From Calothrix sp. NIES-2100 (GTDB lineage Bacteria > Cyanobacteriota > Cyanobacteriia > Cyanobacteriales > Nostocaceae), in assembly GCF_002368195.1 (NCBI RefSeq), contig NZ_AP018178.1, positions 8,700,645-8,764,644 of the forward strand: DNA of 64,000 nt, in the 5' to 3' direction. The notes under the pieces are model-generated. The model ran no database searches and was not told the origin of the DNA. It worked only from the letters and a program-made list of their open reading frames with translations. Both the position numbers and the translations under genes were made by a program. This document shows positions 8,454 through 17,078 of this stretch, piece by piece (within the stretch, counting starts at the first letter, position 1; every line of letters begins with the position of its first letter).

Positions 8454-9764
8454 TTATGATCTCTCCACTTCATCCACAGCTTTAGGAACCCCAGCCGTTA
8501 ATACCTCATGGCCTGTGCTAGTAACTAAAACATCATCTTCAATGCGAATCCCAATCCCAACCCAGCGCGGATCAGTTTGTGGTTGGTCTTCTGCGAGTTT
8601 GGTATCTGGGACAATATAAAGTCCTGGTTCTACTGTGAGTATTTGTCCTGGTTGTAAAATCTGTGGGTTGTCGCCGTGCTGATACACACCTACATCATGG
8701 ACATCCAAGCCTAACCAATGACTGGTACGGTGCATATAGTATGGTTTATATTTTTCTTCCTCAATTAACTTATCAACTTCGCCTTTAAGAATACCCACTT
8801 CGACTAAGCCCTCTGTGATGACGCGCACTGCTGTATCGTGGACTAAGTTGAAAGAATTACCTGGCTGAACTTGGGCGATCGCTTGTTTTTGTGCTTCTAA
8901 GACAATCTCATACAATATCTTTTGTTCTGGTGTAAACTTCCCACCTACAGGAAATGTCCTGGTAATATCAGAGTTGTAATAACCATAGGCACAACCTGCA
9001 TCAATCAGCAGTAATTCCCCATCTTGCATTTGGCGATCGTTTTCGATATAGTGCAAGACACAGGCGTTGACACCAGAAGCCACAATTGAAGGATAAGCTG
9101 GCCCCATTGCACCCCGCAAGCGAAAAATATGTTCGATTTCGGCTTGGATTTCATATTCGTAACGTCCAGGTGCAGTTACTTGCTGTGCAAGATTGTGGGC
9201 TTCAGTGGCGATCGCAGCTGCTTGACGCATCAATTCCAACTCAGCTTGACTTTTGATCAATCTCATGCTGCCGAGAATGGGACTTGTATCTTCAATGGCG
9301 ATCGGCCCTGTACCTCTTTTGGGATACGTGCGGAGTAAACTCTGATAATGTTTGAGGATTGTGTCATTAAAACTGCGATCGCGTCCTAGATGATAGTAAA
9401 TGCGATCGGCTTTTTCTAAATACTGGGGTAATTTTTCATCTAGTTCAGTAATTGGGTAAGCTTCATCAGCACCATAAAGTTCTTTAGCTGCGTCTACTCC
9501 ACACAGATACCCAGTCCAAACTTCCTTTTCCCGATCCTTGGGTTGAACAAACAACACAAACTGATGTTCTGCGTGATGAGGTGCTAACACAGCCACCGCT
9601 TGTGGTTCGTTAAAACCAGTCAGATAGAAGAAATCACTATCTTGGCGATAACTGTATTCTACATCATTGTGCATCACCGCCATTGGCGCACTCCGAAAAA
9701 TAGCAGTACTATTACCCAGTTTTGACATCAACTGCTGACGACGCTTCTGATATTCTGCTTGCAT
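8454..9764 (-). CDS. pepP: Xaa-Pro aminopeptidase (M24B family)
   Basis: 436 residues from ATG 9764. The frame extends upstream to a TTG at 9851, but the added 29 residues look non-coding and the ATG gives the usual PepP length. The protein removes N-terminal residues that precede proline. The M24 pita-bread domain shows the expected metal ligands: LLIDAGCAYGYYNSDITRTF (two Asp), HWLGLDVHDVG (His), TVEPGLYI (Glu) and GIRIEDDVLVT (Glu). The N-terminal aminopeptidase-P domain (RRQQLMSKLGNSTAIFRS) is present. It is a stand-alone minus-strand gene, probably cytosolic. Confidence 0.93.
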   Translation of the reverse strand: MQAEYQKRRQQLMSKLGNSTAIFRSAPMAVMHNDVEYSYRQDSDFFYLTGFNEPQAVAVLAPHHAEHQFVLFVQPKDREKEVWTGYLCGVDAAKELYGADEAYPITELDEKLPQYLEKADRIYYHLGRDRSFNDTILKHYQSLLRTYPKRGTGPIAIEDTSPILGSMRLIKSQAELELMRQAAAIATEAHNLAQQVTAPGRYEYEIQAEIEHIFRLRGAMGPAYPSIVASGVNACVLHYIENDRQMQDGELLLIDAGCAYGYYNSDITRTFPVGGKFTPEQKILYEIVLEAQKQAIAQVQPGNSFNLVHDTAVRVITEGLVEVGILKGEVDKLIEEEKYKPYYMHRTSHWLGLDVHDVGVYQHGDNPQILQPGQILTVEPGLYIVPDTKLAEDQPQTDPRWVGIGIRIEDDVLVTSTGHEVLTAGVPKAVDEVERS

Positions 9765-10704
9765 AGCTACTTTATATCTCCAATTATTGTGATATCTTAA
9801 CCTTTTCGCACTACAGATTGCATATATCACAACTATTATAAGTAGTGCCAATCCATCTCAACATAAGCAATATTTTTCGACTTTTTTCTACTATCTATTG
9901 CTGGATATTGGTAGTTATTGCCCACTATCAGTATTAAAGTTTTTCTGGGAAATATCAATTACCCATGTAGGGACACAACAATGTTCCAGAAGATAGTCAG
10001 CACCTCATAAATTTGTTATCTGCCTGATCTTTCAAATATATCAAGTTATGTTTTATTGATATTTGTCTTAATCTGTTATCTATCCATCATAAATCATTCT
10101 TAACTAGATACTCAGGTTATTTAATAAGTTTATTATGTGAGTATCTTGATATCTATAAAGAAAATCTCAATACTATATAAACCACATCTATTTTGATCAC
10201 CATAGTTTTCCAAAGTAGTGGGAGCATCTTGCGTACGTATGGTAGTAGCGGGCTTTGGGTTCCGCACTACTCCAGGTTTCAAAATGGACGAGGTTTAGTT
10301 ATAGATTTATAATTTTGTGATATTTTTTGCAAAAACATATTTGTTTATTATAAACATAATTCAATTGAATAACATCAGGAAATCCTGATATTTTAGATTC
10401 AAGACAAAGTTCTCTATTGAGCATAAAAAACTCTACATTAATGATAATATCTGGCTTTGCTGCTTTATCTACAAAGGCTGACATCAACAAAAAGTATTTT
10501 TATAACTGCTTATTTTGAACTTGAAAATATTAGGTAAAATAGATATATGACAACAGCCATATATCTATAAGTATTAACATTTGACAAGGCATGATTTTAT
10601 AAAAAAGTCAAAAAAATATTTTTCAAATAAATGTTATTTCAGAACAGAAATTATTTAACCGAAAAAGTTACAACTTGGATAACAACCAGCTATAAAAAGA
10701 ACCC
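9765..10704. other. Long AT-rich intergenic region, no convincing gene
   Basis: This 940-base gap separates the divergent peptidase and FG-GAP genes. A 60-codon minus-strand frame at about 10299-10490 has only TTG/ATG starts without a ribosome site and no recognisable features. Around 10214-10272, agtagtg and cactact arms bracket a GC-richer insert that may be a dispersed repeat. Otherwise I see nothing. Confidence 0.5.
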
Positions 10705-12042
10705 ATGCCTGAACCATTGTCTTTGAATACAAGTGAATGGGCCGTAGCGTCTTATGCCACATCAGACCAAATGACAAGCAAATTTGATGCTTCTTCTAGG
10801 TCGTTGGATCGCTCTCTCAGGTCTTCTTCATCATCAACAAGTGAAATATCAAATACAACAAAACCTATATCATCACAAGGATTATTTAACGCCAATCCAA
10901 ATCCAAATCCTTACTTAACCAGTGCCGCAATTGTGCCCGATTTCAACGGCGATGGGAAAACAGATAAAATCTGGGTTGATGCCCAAACTGGTGAAACTCA
11001 AATTTGGTTAATGGATGGTACAACTGTTGTATCCAAGGGGTCTTTTCCTGCCGATCCAAACAACCCTCCAGGGTCAATAGATTACAAAATTGGCGATTTC
11101 AACGGCGATAATAAGACTGACTTCTTGTTACGCAATAAAGTAACAGGTGCTAATACCCTGGTGTTGATGGATGGTACAAATTTTACGAATCTGATTTCTC
11201 TAGATCCACTAGACTCAAACTGGTCACCACTAATTGGCGATTTCGATGGCGATCGCAAAACTGACATTTTCTGGCGAAATACAACCACAGGTGAAAACGC
11301 TATCTGGCTAGTAGATGGTAGCAACCCAAGCCAAGTAATTAAAAGCGGAATCAAGCTAGAAGCACTTGACGCCAGCTGGGCTCCAACTATGGTCGATTTC
11401 GACGGTAATGGTATAACTGATATCTTCTGGCGCAGTACCACTGGCGAAAACAGCGCTTGGTTTTTTGATGGTACCCAAGTTAATAAGAGTTCTCTCCAAT
11501 CACAAGATGCAAGCTGGAATTTCACCTTGGGAGATTTTAACGGTGATATGCGTTCTGACTTCCTGTGGCGGAACACTACCACAGGTGAGAACAAAGTTTG
11601 GCTAAGCAATGTCCTCATTCCCAATAACGTCTTCTTCACCGAGTCTTCTGTGACAACACTGGACGCTAACTGGACATCTAGCATTGCTGATTTTAATGGT
11701 GATGGTAAGACAGATATCTTCTGGCATAATCAAGCAACAGGTGAAAATACCACCTGGTTGATGGATGGTGGTACAATCCTCACTGAATCTTTCCTCGCAC
11801 CCAGTTCAACAACCGCCCAAGCAACATTTGGCGATTTCAACAACGATGGTAGAACCGATATCTACTTCCGTGATTACGCTACAGGTGCAGACGAAATTTG
11901 GCTAACAAATGCAGACGGGACAACAGTAACTAGAACTCCGATTGCAGAAACAGATAAGCTTTCCCCAATTCAAGTAGGAGAAGATGGTAATCCCATCCTC
12001 GGACCAGATGGTACACCTCTGAAAAAATGGGTTACTTTCTAG
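10705..12042 (+). CDS. FG-GAP/VCBS repeat beta-propeller protein
   Basis: 445 residues from ATG 10705. After a Ser-rich N-terminal stretch of about 70 residues come roughly seven repeats of the form DFNGDGKTDIFWRNTTTGEN...WLMDG. Each carries a DxDxDGxxD-type calcium-binding loop, as in integrin-like FG-GAP/VCBS propellers. Related cyanobacterial proteins are secreted or surface-associated, but this one has no classical signal peptide, so export would need another route. The end of the protein (GEDGNPILGPDGTPLKKWV) is non-repetitive. The exact role is unknown; calcium-dependent surface binding is an inference from the fold. Confidence 0.85.
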   Translation: MPEPLSLNTSEWAVASYATSDQMTSKFDASSRSLDRSLRSSSSSTSEISNTTKPISSQGLFNANPNPNPYLTSAAIVPDFNGDGKTDKIWVDAQTGETQIWLMDGTTVVSKGSFPADPNNPPGSIDYKIGDFNGDNKTDFLLRNKVTGANTLVLMDGTNFTNLISLDPLDSNWSPLIGDFDGDRKTDIFWRNTTTGENAIWLVDGSNPSQVIKSGIKLEALDASWAPTMVDFDGNGITDIFWRSTTGENSAWFFDGTQVNKSSLQSQDASWNFTLGDFNGDMRSDFLWRNTTTGENKVWLSNVLIPNNVFFTESSVTTLDANWTSSIADFNGDGKTDIFWHNQATGENTTWLMDGGTILTESFLAPSSTTAQATFGDFNNDGRTDIYFRDYATGADEIWLTNADGTTVTRTPIAETDKLSPIQVGEDGNPILGPDGTPLKKWVTF

Positions 12043-12243
12043 AAAATAGTTAGTTTGTCGGTTGTCAAGCAAAGACTAGCAGCGTTGTAGATCGCCCAAT
12101 ATCAGCAAGTACAAAAATTCAAGTTGAGTAGAGTTAAGCTGCACTATTTTCTCTACCTAAAAGTTTCATTCTGACTCCGGAACACACAAGAGGATCAAGG
12201 TAATTCTACCTTTAGGGAATACCAAACAATAAATTATCCCAAA

Positions 12244-12274
12244 TTGTAGGGTCGGGGTAACCCCAGCCCTACAA
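12244..12274. terminator. Hairpin between convergent genes
   Basis: A near-perfect inverted repeat (ttgtagggtcgggg, taa loop, ccccagccctacaa) lies between the ends of the FG-GAP gene (plus) and the MBL gene (minus). It is placed well for a bidirectional terminator, but no T tract follows. The gtagggt...accctac type also occurs as a dispersed repeat. Confidence 0.4.
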
Positions 12275-12290
12275 GTAATTTGTCAGTTCT

Positions 12291-13058
12291 TTAAAATTTG
12301 TAACTCAAAGTCTGAATTACGCTATTTTCTGGTATATTGCCAGAGCTAATACTAATACTGTCACTAGTACCACGGCGTACTGTGACACCCTGCATTAAAT
12401 TCAGAAAATCATCCACTGGCGAAATATCACACTTAGATGCATCTGCCGCCTGTGTACGATAATGGGTAGGAATTATCAGTTTAGGATTTAAAATTTCGAC
12501 TGCTTGCTTGGCTTCCTGGGCATTATAAGCCTTCGCACTACCCCCCACAGGAATAAAGGCGACATCGGGACGCCCCATGAGAATTTTTTGTTCAACAGAA
12601 ATGGGTGCAGCAGCGCCTCCCAAGTGCAGGATATTAATTCCGCCTTGCTTCCAACTCCAAGCAGTATTAATCCCAAACTGTTTACCAGCTTTGCGATCGT
12701 GGTCTACAGCAATTCCTTGGAATTTAATTCCTTGAAACTCGTAAACTCCAGGTTCATAGATGAGTTTTGGTTTTCCTGGGAGTCCGTCAACTGCACCTTC
12801 ATCTAGCAGTTGACTGCTAATCATGACTAAATCCGCCGCAACTTTTGGGGGACGATACCCAGCAGTACAGCCGATGGGCCGAAATGGATTGACGAGAATT
12901 TTTACACCGCTACCTGTCAATAGAAAGCAAGTATGACCCAACCACTGAACTGATAAGCCGCTAGATTGTGCTTGGGCTTTAAATTCAGAACCTAAGGTGG
13001 TCAAAAAAGCTGTTGCCAAACCCGCCCCAGCATAGCCCATCAACTGTCGTCGTTTCAT
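12291..13058 (-). CDS. Exported MBL-fold (UlaG-like) protein lacking the HxHxDH motif
   Basis: 255 residues from ATG 13058. It starts MKRRQLMGYAGAGLATAF, a twin-arginine-like signal. The fold cues are those of UlaG-type metallo-beta-lactamase hydrolases: VQWLGHTCFLLTGSGVKI, then ADLVMISSQLLDEG where THxHxDH would be, INILHLGG where LHxGD would be, FIPVGG, and IIPTHYRTQ. Several metal-binding His/Asp positions are therefore replaced, leaving only the last His clearly in place. It may be non-catalytic or use other ligands. It begins three bases after the trpG stop and so is probably co-transcribed with it. Confidence 0.75.
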   Translation of the reverse strand: MKRRQLMGYAGAGLATAFLTTLGSEFKAQAQSSGLSVQWLGHTCFLLTGSGVKILVNPFRPIGCTAGYRPPKVAADLVMISSQLLDEGAVDGLPGKPKLIYEPGVYEFQGIKFQGIAVDHDRKAGKQFGINTAWSWKQGGINILHLGGAAAPISVEQKILMGRPDVAFIPVGGSAKAYNAQEAKQAVEILNPKLIIPTHYRTQAADASKCDISPVDDFLNLMQGVTVRRGTSDSISISSGNIPENSVIQTLSYKF

Positions 13059-13061
13059 TAA

Positions 13062-13661
13062 TTACTCTCTTGACTGTAATTGTTCCAGAAAGTTTCGCAG
13101 CAATTGCTTGCCTGAAGATGTCAAAACACTCTCTGGATGAAACTGGACGCCCTGAATGTGAGGATAGTTCCGATGACGTACTCCCATAATCGTACCATCC
13201 TCAACCCAAGCAGTGATTTCCAACACATCGGGACAAGTCTCGCGGTCAATAACCAGACTGTGATATCTGGTTGCAGTTAGAGGATTTTCTAATCCCCGGA
13301 AAACACCCACCCCAGTATGAGACACCTGAGAAGTTTTGCCATGCATCAATTCAGGAGCAGAAACGATTTTACCACCGAATACCTGACCAATGCTTTGATG
13401 TCCTAAACAGACACCCAAAATTGGCAAACTAGAACCTAGTTGTGCAATTAAATCTAAGCTGATTCCCGCATCTTCAGGGCGACCTGGCCCTGGAGAAATC
13501 ACGACCAATTCAGGATTTAAAGCTCTAATCTCATCTACAGATATTTTATCGTTGCGAAAAACTCTAATATCTGCTGCTACAGGGAAATCTGGGGCAAGTT
13601 CTCCGAGATACTGGACTATATTATAAGTAAAACTGTCGTAATTGTCGATGACGATAATCAC
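13062..13661 (-). CDS. trpG: Anthranilate/aminodeoxychorismate synthase glutamine amidotransferase subunit
   Basis: 199 residues, GTG start at 13661 preceded by aggag at suitable distance. Class I glutamine amidotransferase: N-terminus MIIVIDNYDSFTYNIVQYLG, nucleophile elbow GVCLGHQSIG, and a C-terminal HPES with the catalytic His and Glu. It supplies ammonia from glutamine to the synthase subunit that makes anthranilate (tryptophan) or aminodeoxychorismate (folate). Sequence alone does not separate TrpG from PabA, and one protein often serves both. The MBL-fold gene follows after three bases. Confidence 0.9.
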   Translation of the reverse strand: MIIVIDNYDSFTYNIVQYLGELAPDFPVAADIRVFRNDKISVDEIRALNPELVVISPGPGRPEDAGISLDLIAQLGSSLPILGVCLGHQSIGQVFGGKIVSAPELMHGKTSQVSHTGVGVFRGLENPLTATRYHSLVIDRETCPDVLEITAWVEDGTIMGVRHRNYPHIQGVQFHPESVLTSSGKQLLRNFLEQLQSRE

Positions 13662-13776
13662 AGCTGATAACTCCTGGTCAGATTATTTTTATTATTTTGT
13701 TTAATTGTCGCCAGATGGGAACTGCTGTATACGTCATCAATTATGGAATGAAAATAAGTGAAGTTAGCAATCTTAC

Positions 13777-14232
13777 TTAAAAAGCCGACATAATTAAGGC
13801 TACTAAAGGTGGTAGTAAAAGTGTACTACCTACCAAAAGTGATACTAATGCCGAGACAAGTACAGCACCAGCAGCACAATCTTTAGCAATTTTTGCCAGA
13901 TCATGATAAGTTTGCTTCACTGTTAAATCAACTAGTGACTCCAAAGCCGTATTCAGTAGTTCCAAAGTTAAAACTAAACCACTAGTTATGGCAATTATCG
14001 ATATTTCCACTGGGGATAGACGTAAAAATAGGCTAAGAGCGATCGCCACAACACACACACCTACATGTATGCGAAAATTGCGCTGAGTTTGAAAACCATA
14101 GCTGATTCCAGCCCAGGCATACTTAAAACTAATCAATAAATTAGTAGCCACTTGCCAAGAGAATTCCCTTTCTTTCGTCACAAGTGTTGGTAAGCGGTTT
14201 GCAGTTGGTGGGGGAGAAACTTTTTGGGACAT
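13777..14232 (-). CDS. dgkA: Diacylglycerol kinase family protein
   Basis: 151 residues from ATG 14232, which has gaggat about 10 bases upstream. The frame continues to a TTG at 14310, a less likely start. The protein has the small integral-membrane kinase layout: an N-terminal amphipathic part, FRIHVGVCVVAIALSLFL, LELLNTALESLVDLTV (the ExxNTAxE active-site signature) and AKDCAAGAVLV, with three membrane helices. It phosphorylates diacylglycerol or undecaprenol; cyanobacterial members are often undecaprenol-type. It lies downstream of ybeY on the same strand, an arrangement common in bacteria. Confidence 0.88.
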   Translation of the reverse strand: MSQKVSPPPTANRLPTLVTKEREFSWQVATNLLISFKYAWAGISYGFQTQRNFRIHVGVCVVAIALSLFLRLSPVEISIIAITSGLVLTLELLNTALESLVDLTVKQTYHDLAKIAKDCAAGAVLVSALVSLLVGSTLLLPPLVALIMSAF

Positions 14233-14354
14233 AGGCTTAAAAATCCTCACAATAAGTAGATACAGTTCTTGGTTTTGCCGATTTTCAGGGCTTAAGCAAG
14301 TTTTAGGCAATTTTATCCTGAAGTTCTTTGAGAACAGAAGATAAATAATAGATG

Positions 14355-14882
14355 TTACTCAATGTCAATAGCAATACCTATTTCTCTCAGCAATATTACT
14401 TGCTGTTTTAACATTCTTACCAAACTTTCTTCATCAGGATGATCCCAGCCTAATAAGTGCAGCAAACCATGAGCCACGAGCCAGGCCAACTCAGTTTGCA
14501 AACTATGCTCCTGCTGTTGGGCTTGACGCTGTGCAGTATCTACAGATACCACAATATCCCCTAGATACAAAGGCATAGAGGCAAACATTTCCTCGTTTTG
14601 GGGGCTGTCTACCTCTAAAGCAGCAAAAGCTAACACATCTGTAGGTTTGTCCTGGTGACGATATTGGGAATTGAGTGACTGAATTTCTACATCATCTGTC
14701 AACCGCAACCCGATTTCATAACCTGGTGCTGATGGAAGATAAGGGAGAAGTATTTCTAACCAGCTATCAAACCAGTTTTCCCAAGTTTCAAAAGCAATCC
14801 GCTGATCATTAGTCCCAAAATTTTCCGTTTTTTCTGGGGACGATTCATAAAAATAATCTTGTACATCTAGTTCAACTTGCAC
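14355..14882 (-). CDS. ybeY: Endoribonuclease YbeY (16S rRNA maturation)
   Basis: 175 residues, GTG start at 14882 with aggag upstream. The zinc-binding signature HGLLHLLGWDH (the HGxLHLxGyDH of YbeY) is near residues 137-147. Before it are YRHQDKPTDVLAFA and LGDIVVSVDTA, also family hallmarks. YbeY is a metal-dependent RNase involved in 16S rRNA 3' end maturation and ribosome quality control. It sits between the DUF3285 gene and dgkA, all on the minus strand. Confidence 0.93.
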   Translation of the reverse strand: MQVELDVQDYFYESSPEKTENFGTNDQRIAFETWENWFDSWLEILLPYLPSAPGYEIGLRLTDDVEIQSLNSQYRHQDKPTDVLAFAALEVDSPQNEEMFASMPLYLGDIVVSVDTAQRQAQQQEHSLQTELAWLVAHGLLHLLGWDHPDEESLVRMLKQQVILLREIGIAIDIE

Positions 14883-14924
14883 TAGCTACAAAGTCTCCTA
14901 GTAACTCGAGGTTTTGGTTGACGA

Positions 14925-15080
14925 TCAGCGAGTTAGGTAAGCAAGACCTACGAAGAGAGCTACAAGTCCTACAGTAGTAAGCACAAAATGCTTAACAGAA
15001 GTACCACCTTTACGCACCATATTGCGCATGGCGAGTTTAACGTAGCTAGGTTGAGGTTCTTTTGACGGAGAACTGCTCAT
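14925..15080 (-). CDS. Small DUF3285-family membrane protein
   Basis: 51 residues from ATG 15080 to TGA 14925. The sequence begins MSSSPSKEPQPSYVKLAMRN, followed by a basic stretch (MVRKGGTS) and one membrane helix (about residues 31-50, ending VGLAYLTR). This is the pattern of the short cyanobacterial DUF3285 family. Its function is unknown. It lies between prfB and ybeY on the same strand, a gene order I recall as common in cyanobacteria, which supports its being real despite the size. Confidence 0.85.
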   Translation of the reverse strand: MSSSPSKEPQPSYVKLAMRNMVRKGGTSVKHFVLTTVGLVALFVGLAYLTR

Positions 15081-15130
15081 GATGATTCGTTAACAAACTC
15101 TTTTATATATAAATGTAACAGTTAACGTCA

Positions 15131-15191
15131 ATGGTCATTTGTCATTTGTCATTGGGTATTGGGCATTGGGCATTGGGCATTGGGCATTGGA
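15131..15191. repeat. TTGGGCA-type heptamer repeat
   Basis: Degenerate gtcattt units merge into near-perfect attgggc heptamers between the DUF3285 and prfB genes. A second short repeat (ctgcttcct type) follows to about 15245. Confidence 0.8.
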
Positions 15192-15253
15192 GTTATTTCT
15201 CCTGTGCCTCCTCTGCTTCCTCTGCTTCCTCTGCCCTCTCTGCCCCCTAGCCC

Positions 15254-16376
15254 CTAAGCTGGCGTACTTTCTACGAGTTGGTTTTCTTGTCGCAGATAGG
15301 CTTGGATGAAAGCGTCAAGGTCGCCGTTCATGACATCGGTAATGGCAGTTGTTTCTATGTTGGTACGCAAATCCTTCACCATTTGGTATGGGTGAAACAC
15401 ATAGTTACGGATTTGGTTCCCCCAAGACGCTTCCACCATATCGCCGCGAATTTCAGCAATTTCTTGGGCACGTTGTTGTCGCGCAATCACCAATAACTTA
15501 GCTTTGAGACGGGTGAGTGCTTTCTCTTTATTTTGCAGTTGCGATCGCTCTTCTGTACAACGCACAGCCAAACCTGTGGGAAGGTGAACTACTCGCACTG
15601 CTGTTTCTACTTTGTTGACGTTCTGCCCACCTTTACCACCAGCACGGGATGTAGTAATCTCTAAATCCTTATCGGGAATGTCTAGTTGTACAGAACTATC
15701 TATTTGTGGCATCACTTCCACCCCAGCAAAACTGGTTTGGCGTTTACCGTTGGCGTTGAATGGTGAAATCCGCACTAAGCGATGTGTACCAGTTTCCGAT
15801 CGCAAATAACCATAGGCATAGCGACCAGTAATTTCCAAGGTAGCCGATTTAATCCCGGCTTCATCACCTTCTGATTCTTCTGCTAAGGTGACCTTGTAAC
15901 CTTGGGCTTCTGCCCAACGGGTATACATTCGCATCAGCATAAATGCCCAGTCTTGAGCATCTGTACCACCGGCCCCGGCGTTAATTGTCAGTACTGCCCC
16001 TTTGTCATCGTAGGGGCCGGAAAGTAATTGTTGTAACTCCCACTGATCGAGTTCGTGATTGAGTTTGCTAATAGTAGATTCCGCTTCTTGCAGCAGCGAT
16101 TCGTCGGTTTCTAACTCCAACAACTCAACCACAGCCTTGGTATCCTCCAGACTAGATTGCCATTGATGATACTGTTGGAGGTGGGCTTTGAGGTCGTTGA
16201 GTTCTTGCAGCGTTTCTTGGGCTGTAGTTTGGTCGTTCCAAAATTCCGGCTGGGCAGAAATTTGTTCCAGGTCTTGAATTTTGGCAGTCAGTGCAGGTAC
16301 GTCAAAGATAGTCCTGGGTTTTACCCAGGCGATAAGACAACGTTTCGATTTCGCGTTTGAGTTCTAAGACATCCAT
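15254..16376 (-). CDS. prfB: Peptide chain release factor 2, with programmed +1 frameshift
   Basis: The frame opens at ATG 16376 (MDVLELKREIETLSYRLGKT, then QDYL) and meets an in-frame TGA at codon 25 in the context CTT TGA C (16301-16307). A +1 shift continues as DVPALTAKIQ and runs to 15254. An SD-like cccagga lies just before the shift site. This is the classic autoregulatory signal of RF2, which reads UGA and UAA: low RF2 favours shifting. The body has the anticodon tripeptide SPF (RISPFNANG), and the catalytic GGQ is in SRAGGKGGQNVN. Full length after the shift is about 373 residues less the shifted base. The open frame seen without the shift is only the C-terminal part. Confidence 0.96.
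16301..16307 (-). promoter_or_regulatory. RF2 programmed frameshift site CTTTGAC
   Basis: Slippery CTT followed by UGA and C at codons 24-25 of prfB, with an SD-like element a few bases upstream. The peptidyl-tRNA slips +1, GAC is read as Asp and the long frame is entered. Confidence 0.95.
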
Positions 16377-16639
16377 AGTGGTTGCTAAAGATAAAGCGCT
16401 TCCAATTTTTAGGAACTAGCTCTTAATTCTGTTTGCCTTTTTGATTTTAACTGTAGTTTGGCAAATTCTTTCGTCCCAATTATTTAAGTTGTAAAATTAT
16501 TTATACCGTTTCTTTGTGAAACTGCGCCACATTCTCTTAATCTCTTATTTCTTGGCGTACTTGGCGTACTTGGCGGTTAGTTTTTTTCTAAGCTCATTAA
16601 GCGCATCCTCATACAGAATTGGTATTACGGTATCTTAAT

Positions 16640-16906
16640 ATGCACCAGGAAGAAGATAGCTCGTCCTTTTATGTACGTGTCCCAGCAAGAGTTTTAGGAT
16701 GCCTACGTGGTGGTGAAATTACTGTTATCCTCTTTCCTGGGCATGGGTTAGTGCTAACAGAACCAATCCCGACCTATCTCATTCCTGAAAACTTGAGAAT
16801 GCCCAATAGTGAGTTTGATGTGTTGTTCAAACATCCTGGGCGAGAGATGATCCGCGTCTTGCTTCACCACGAATTATGTCCAGAAATTGATGCAAGCAAT
16901 GAGTGA
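16640..16906 (+). CDS. Conserved hypothetical protein (88 aa)
   Basis: Starts at ATG 16640 (MHQEEDSSSFYVRVPARVLG); a TTG seven codons earlier is possible but less likely. It is a compact, probably beta-rich, soluble protein with no motif I recognise and no membrane segment. It lies alone on the plus strand between the real prfB and its degenerate paralogue, both on the minus strand. Codon use and composition match the surroundings, so I take it as real; no function can be given. Confidence 0.6.
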   Translation: MHQEEDSSSFYVRVPARVLGCLRGGEITVILFPGHGLVLTEPIPTYLIPENLRMPNSEFDVLFKHPGREMIRVLLHHELCPEIDASNE

Positions 16907-17078
16907 ATTTCAACTTATCTCAAGCATTTGAGAATCGATATCTAAAAGCAAATTGCATCAAAAAATTCTCAGGTTTCATGGTAAACAAGAACTAAATTAA
17001 CAATCTTTTGAGTGTGATTATTTGCCGCTTTTGTGGCACTAAAAGCTATAAGCAAAAACTTTAATAAAGCATATTTAC

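Noticed and set aside
10299..10490. Small minus-strand gene upstream of the FG-GAP gene
   Set aside because: Only weak starts, no ribosome site, AT-driven composition and no recognisable feature.
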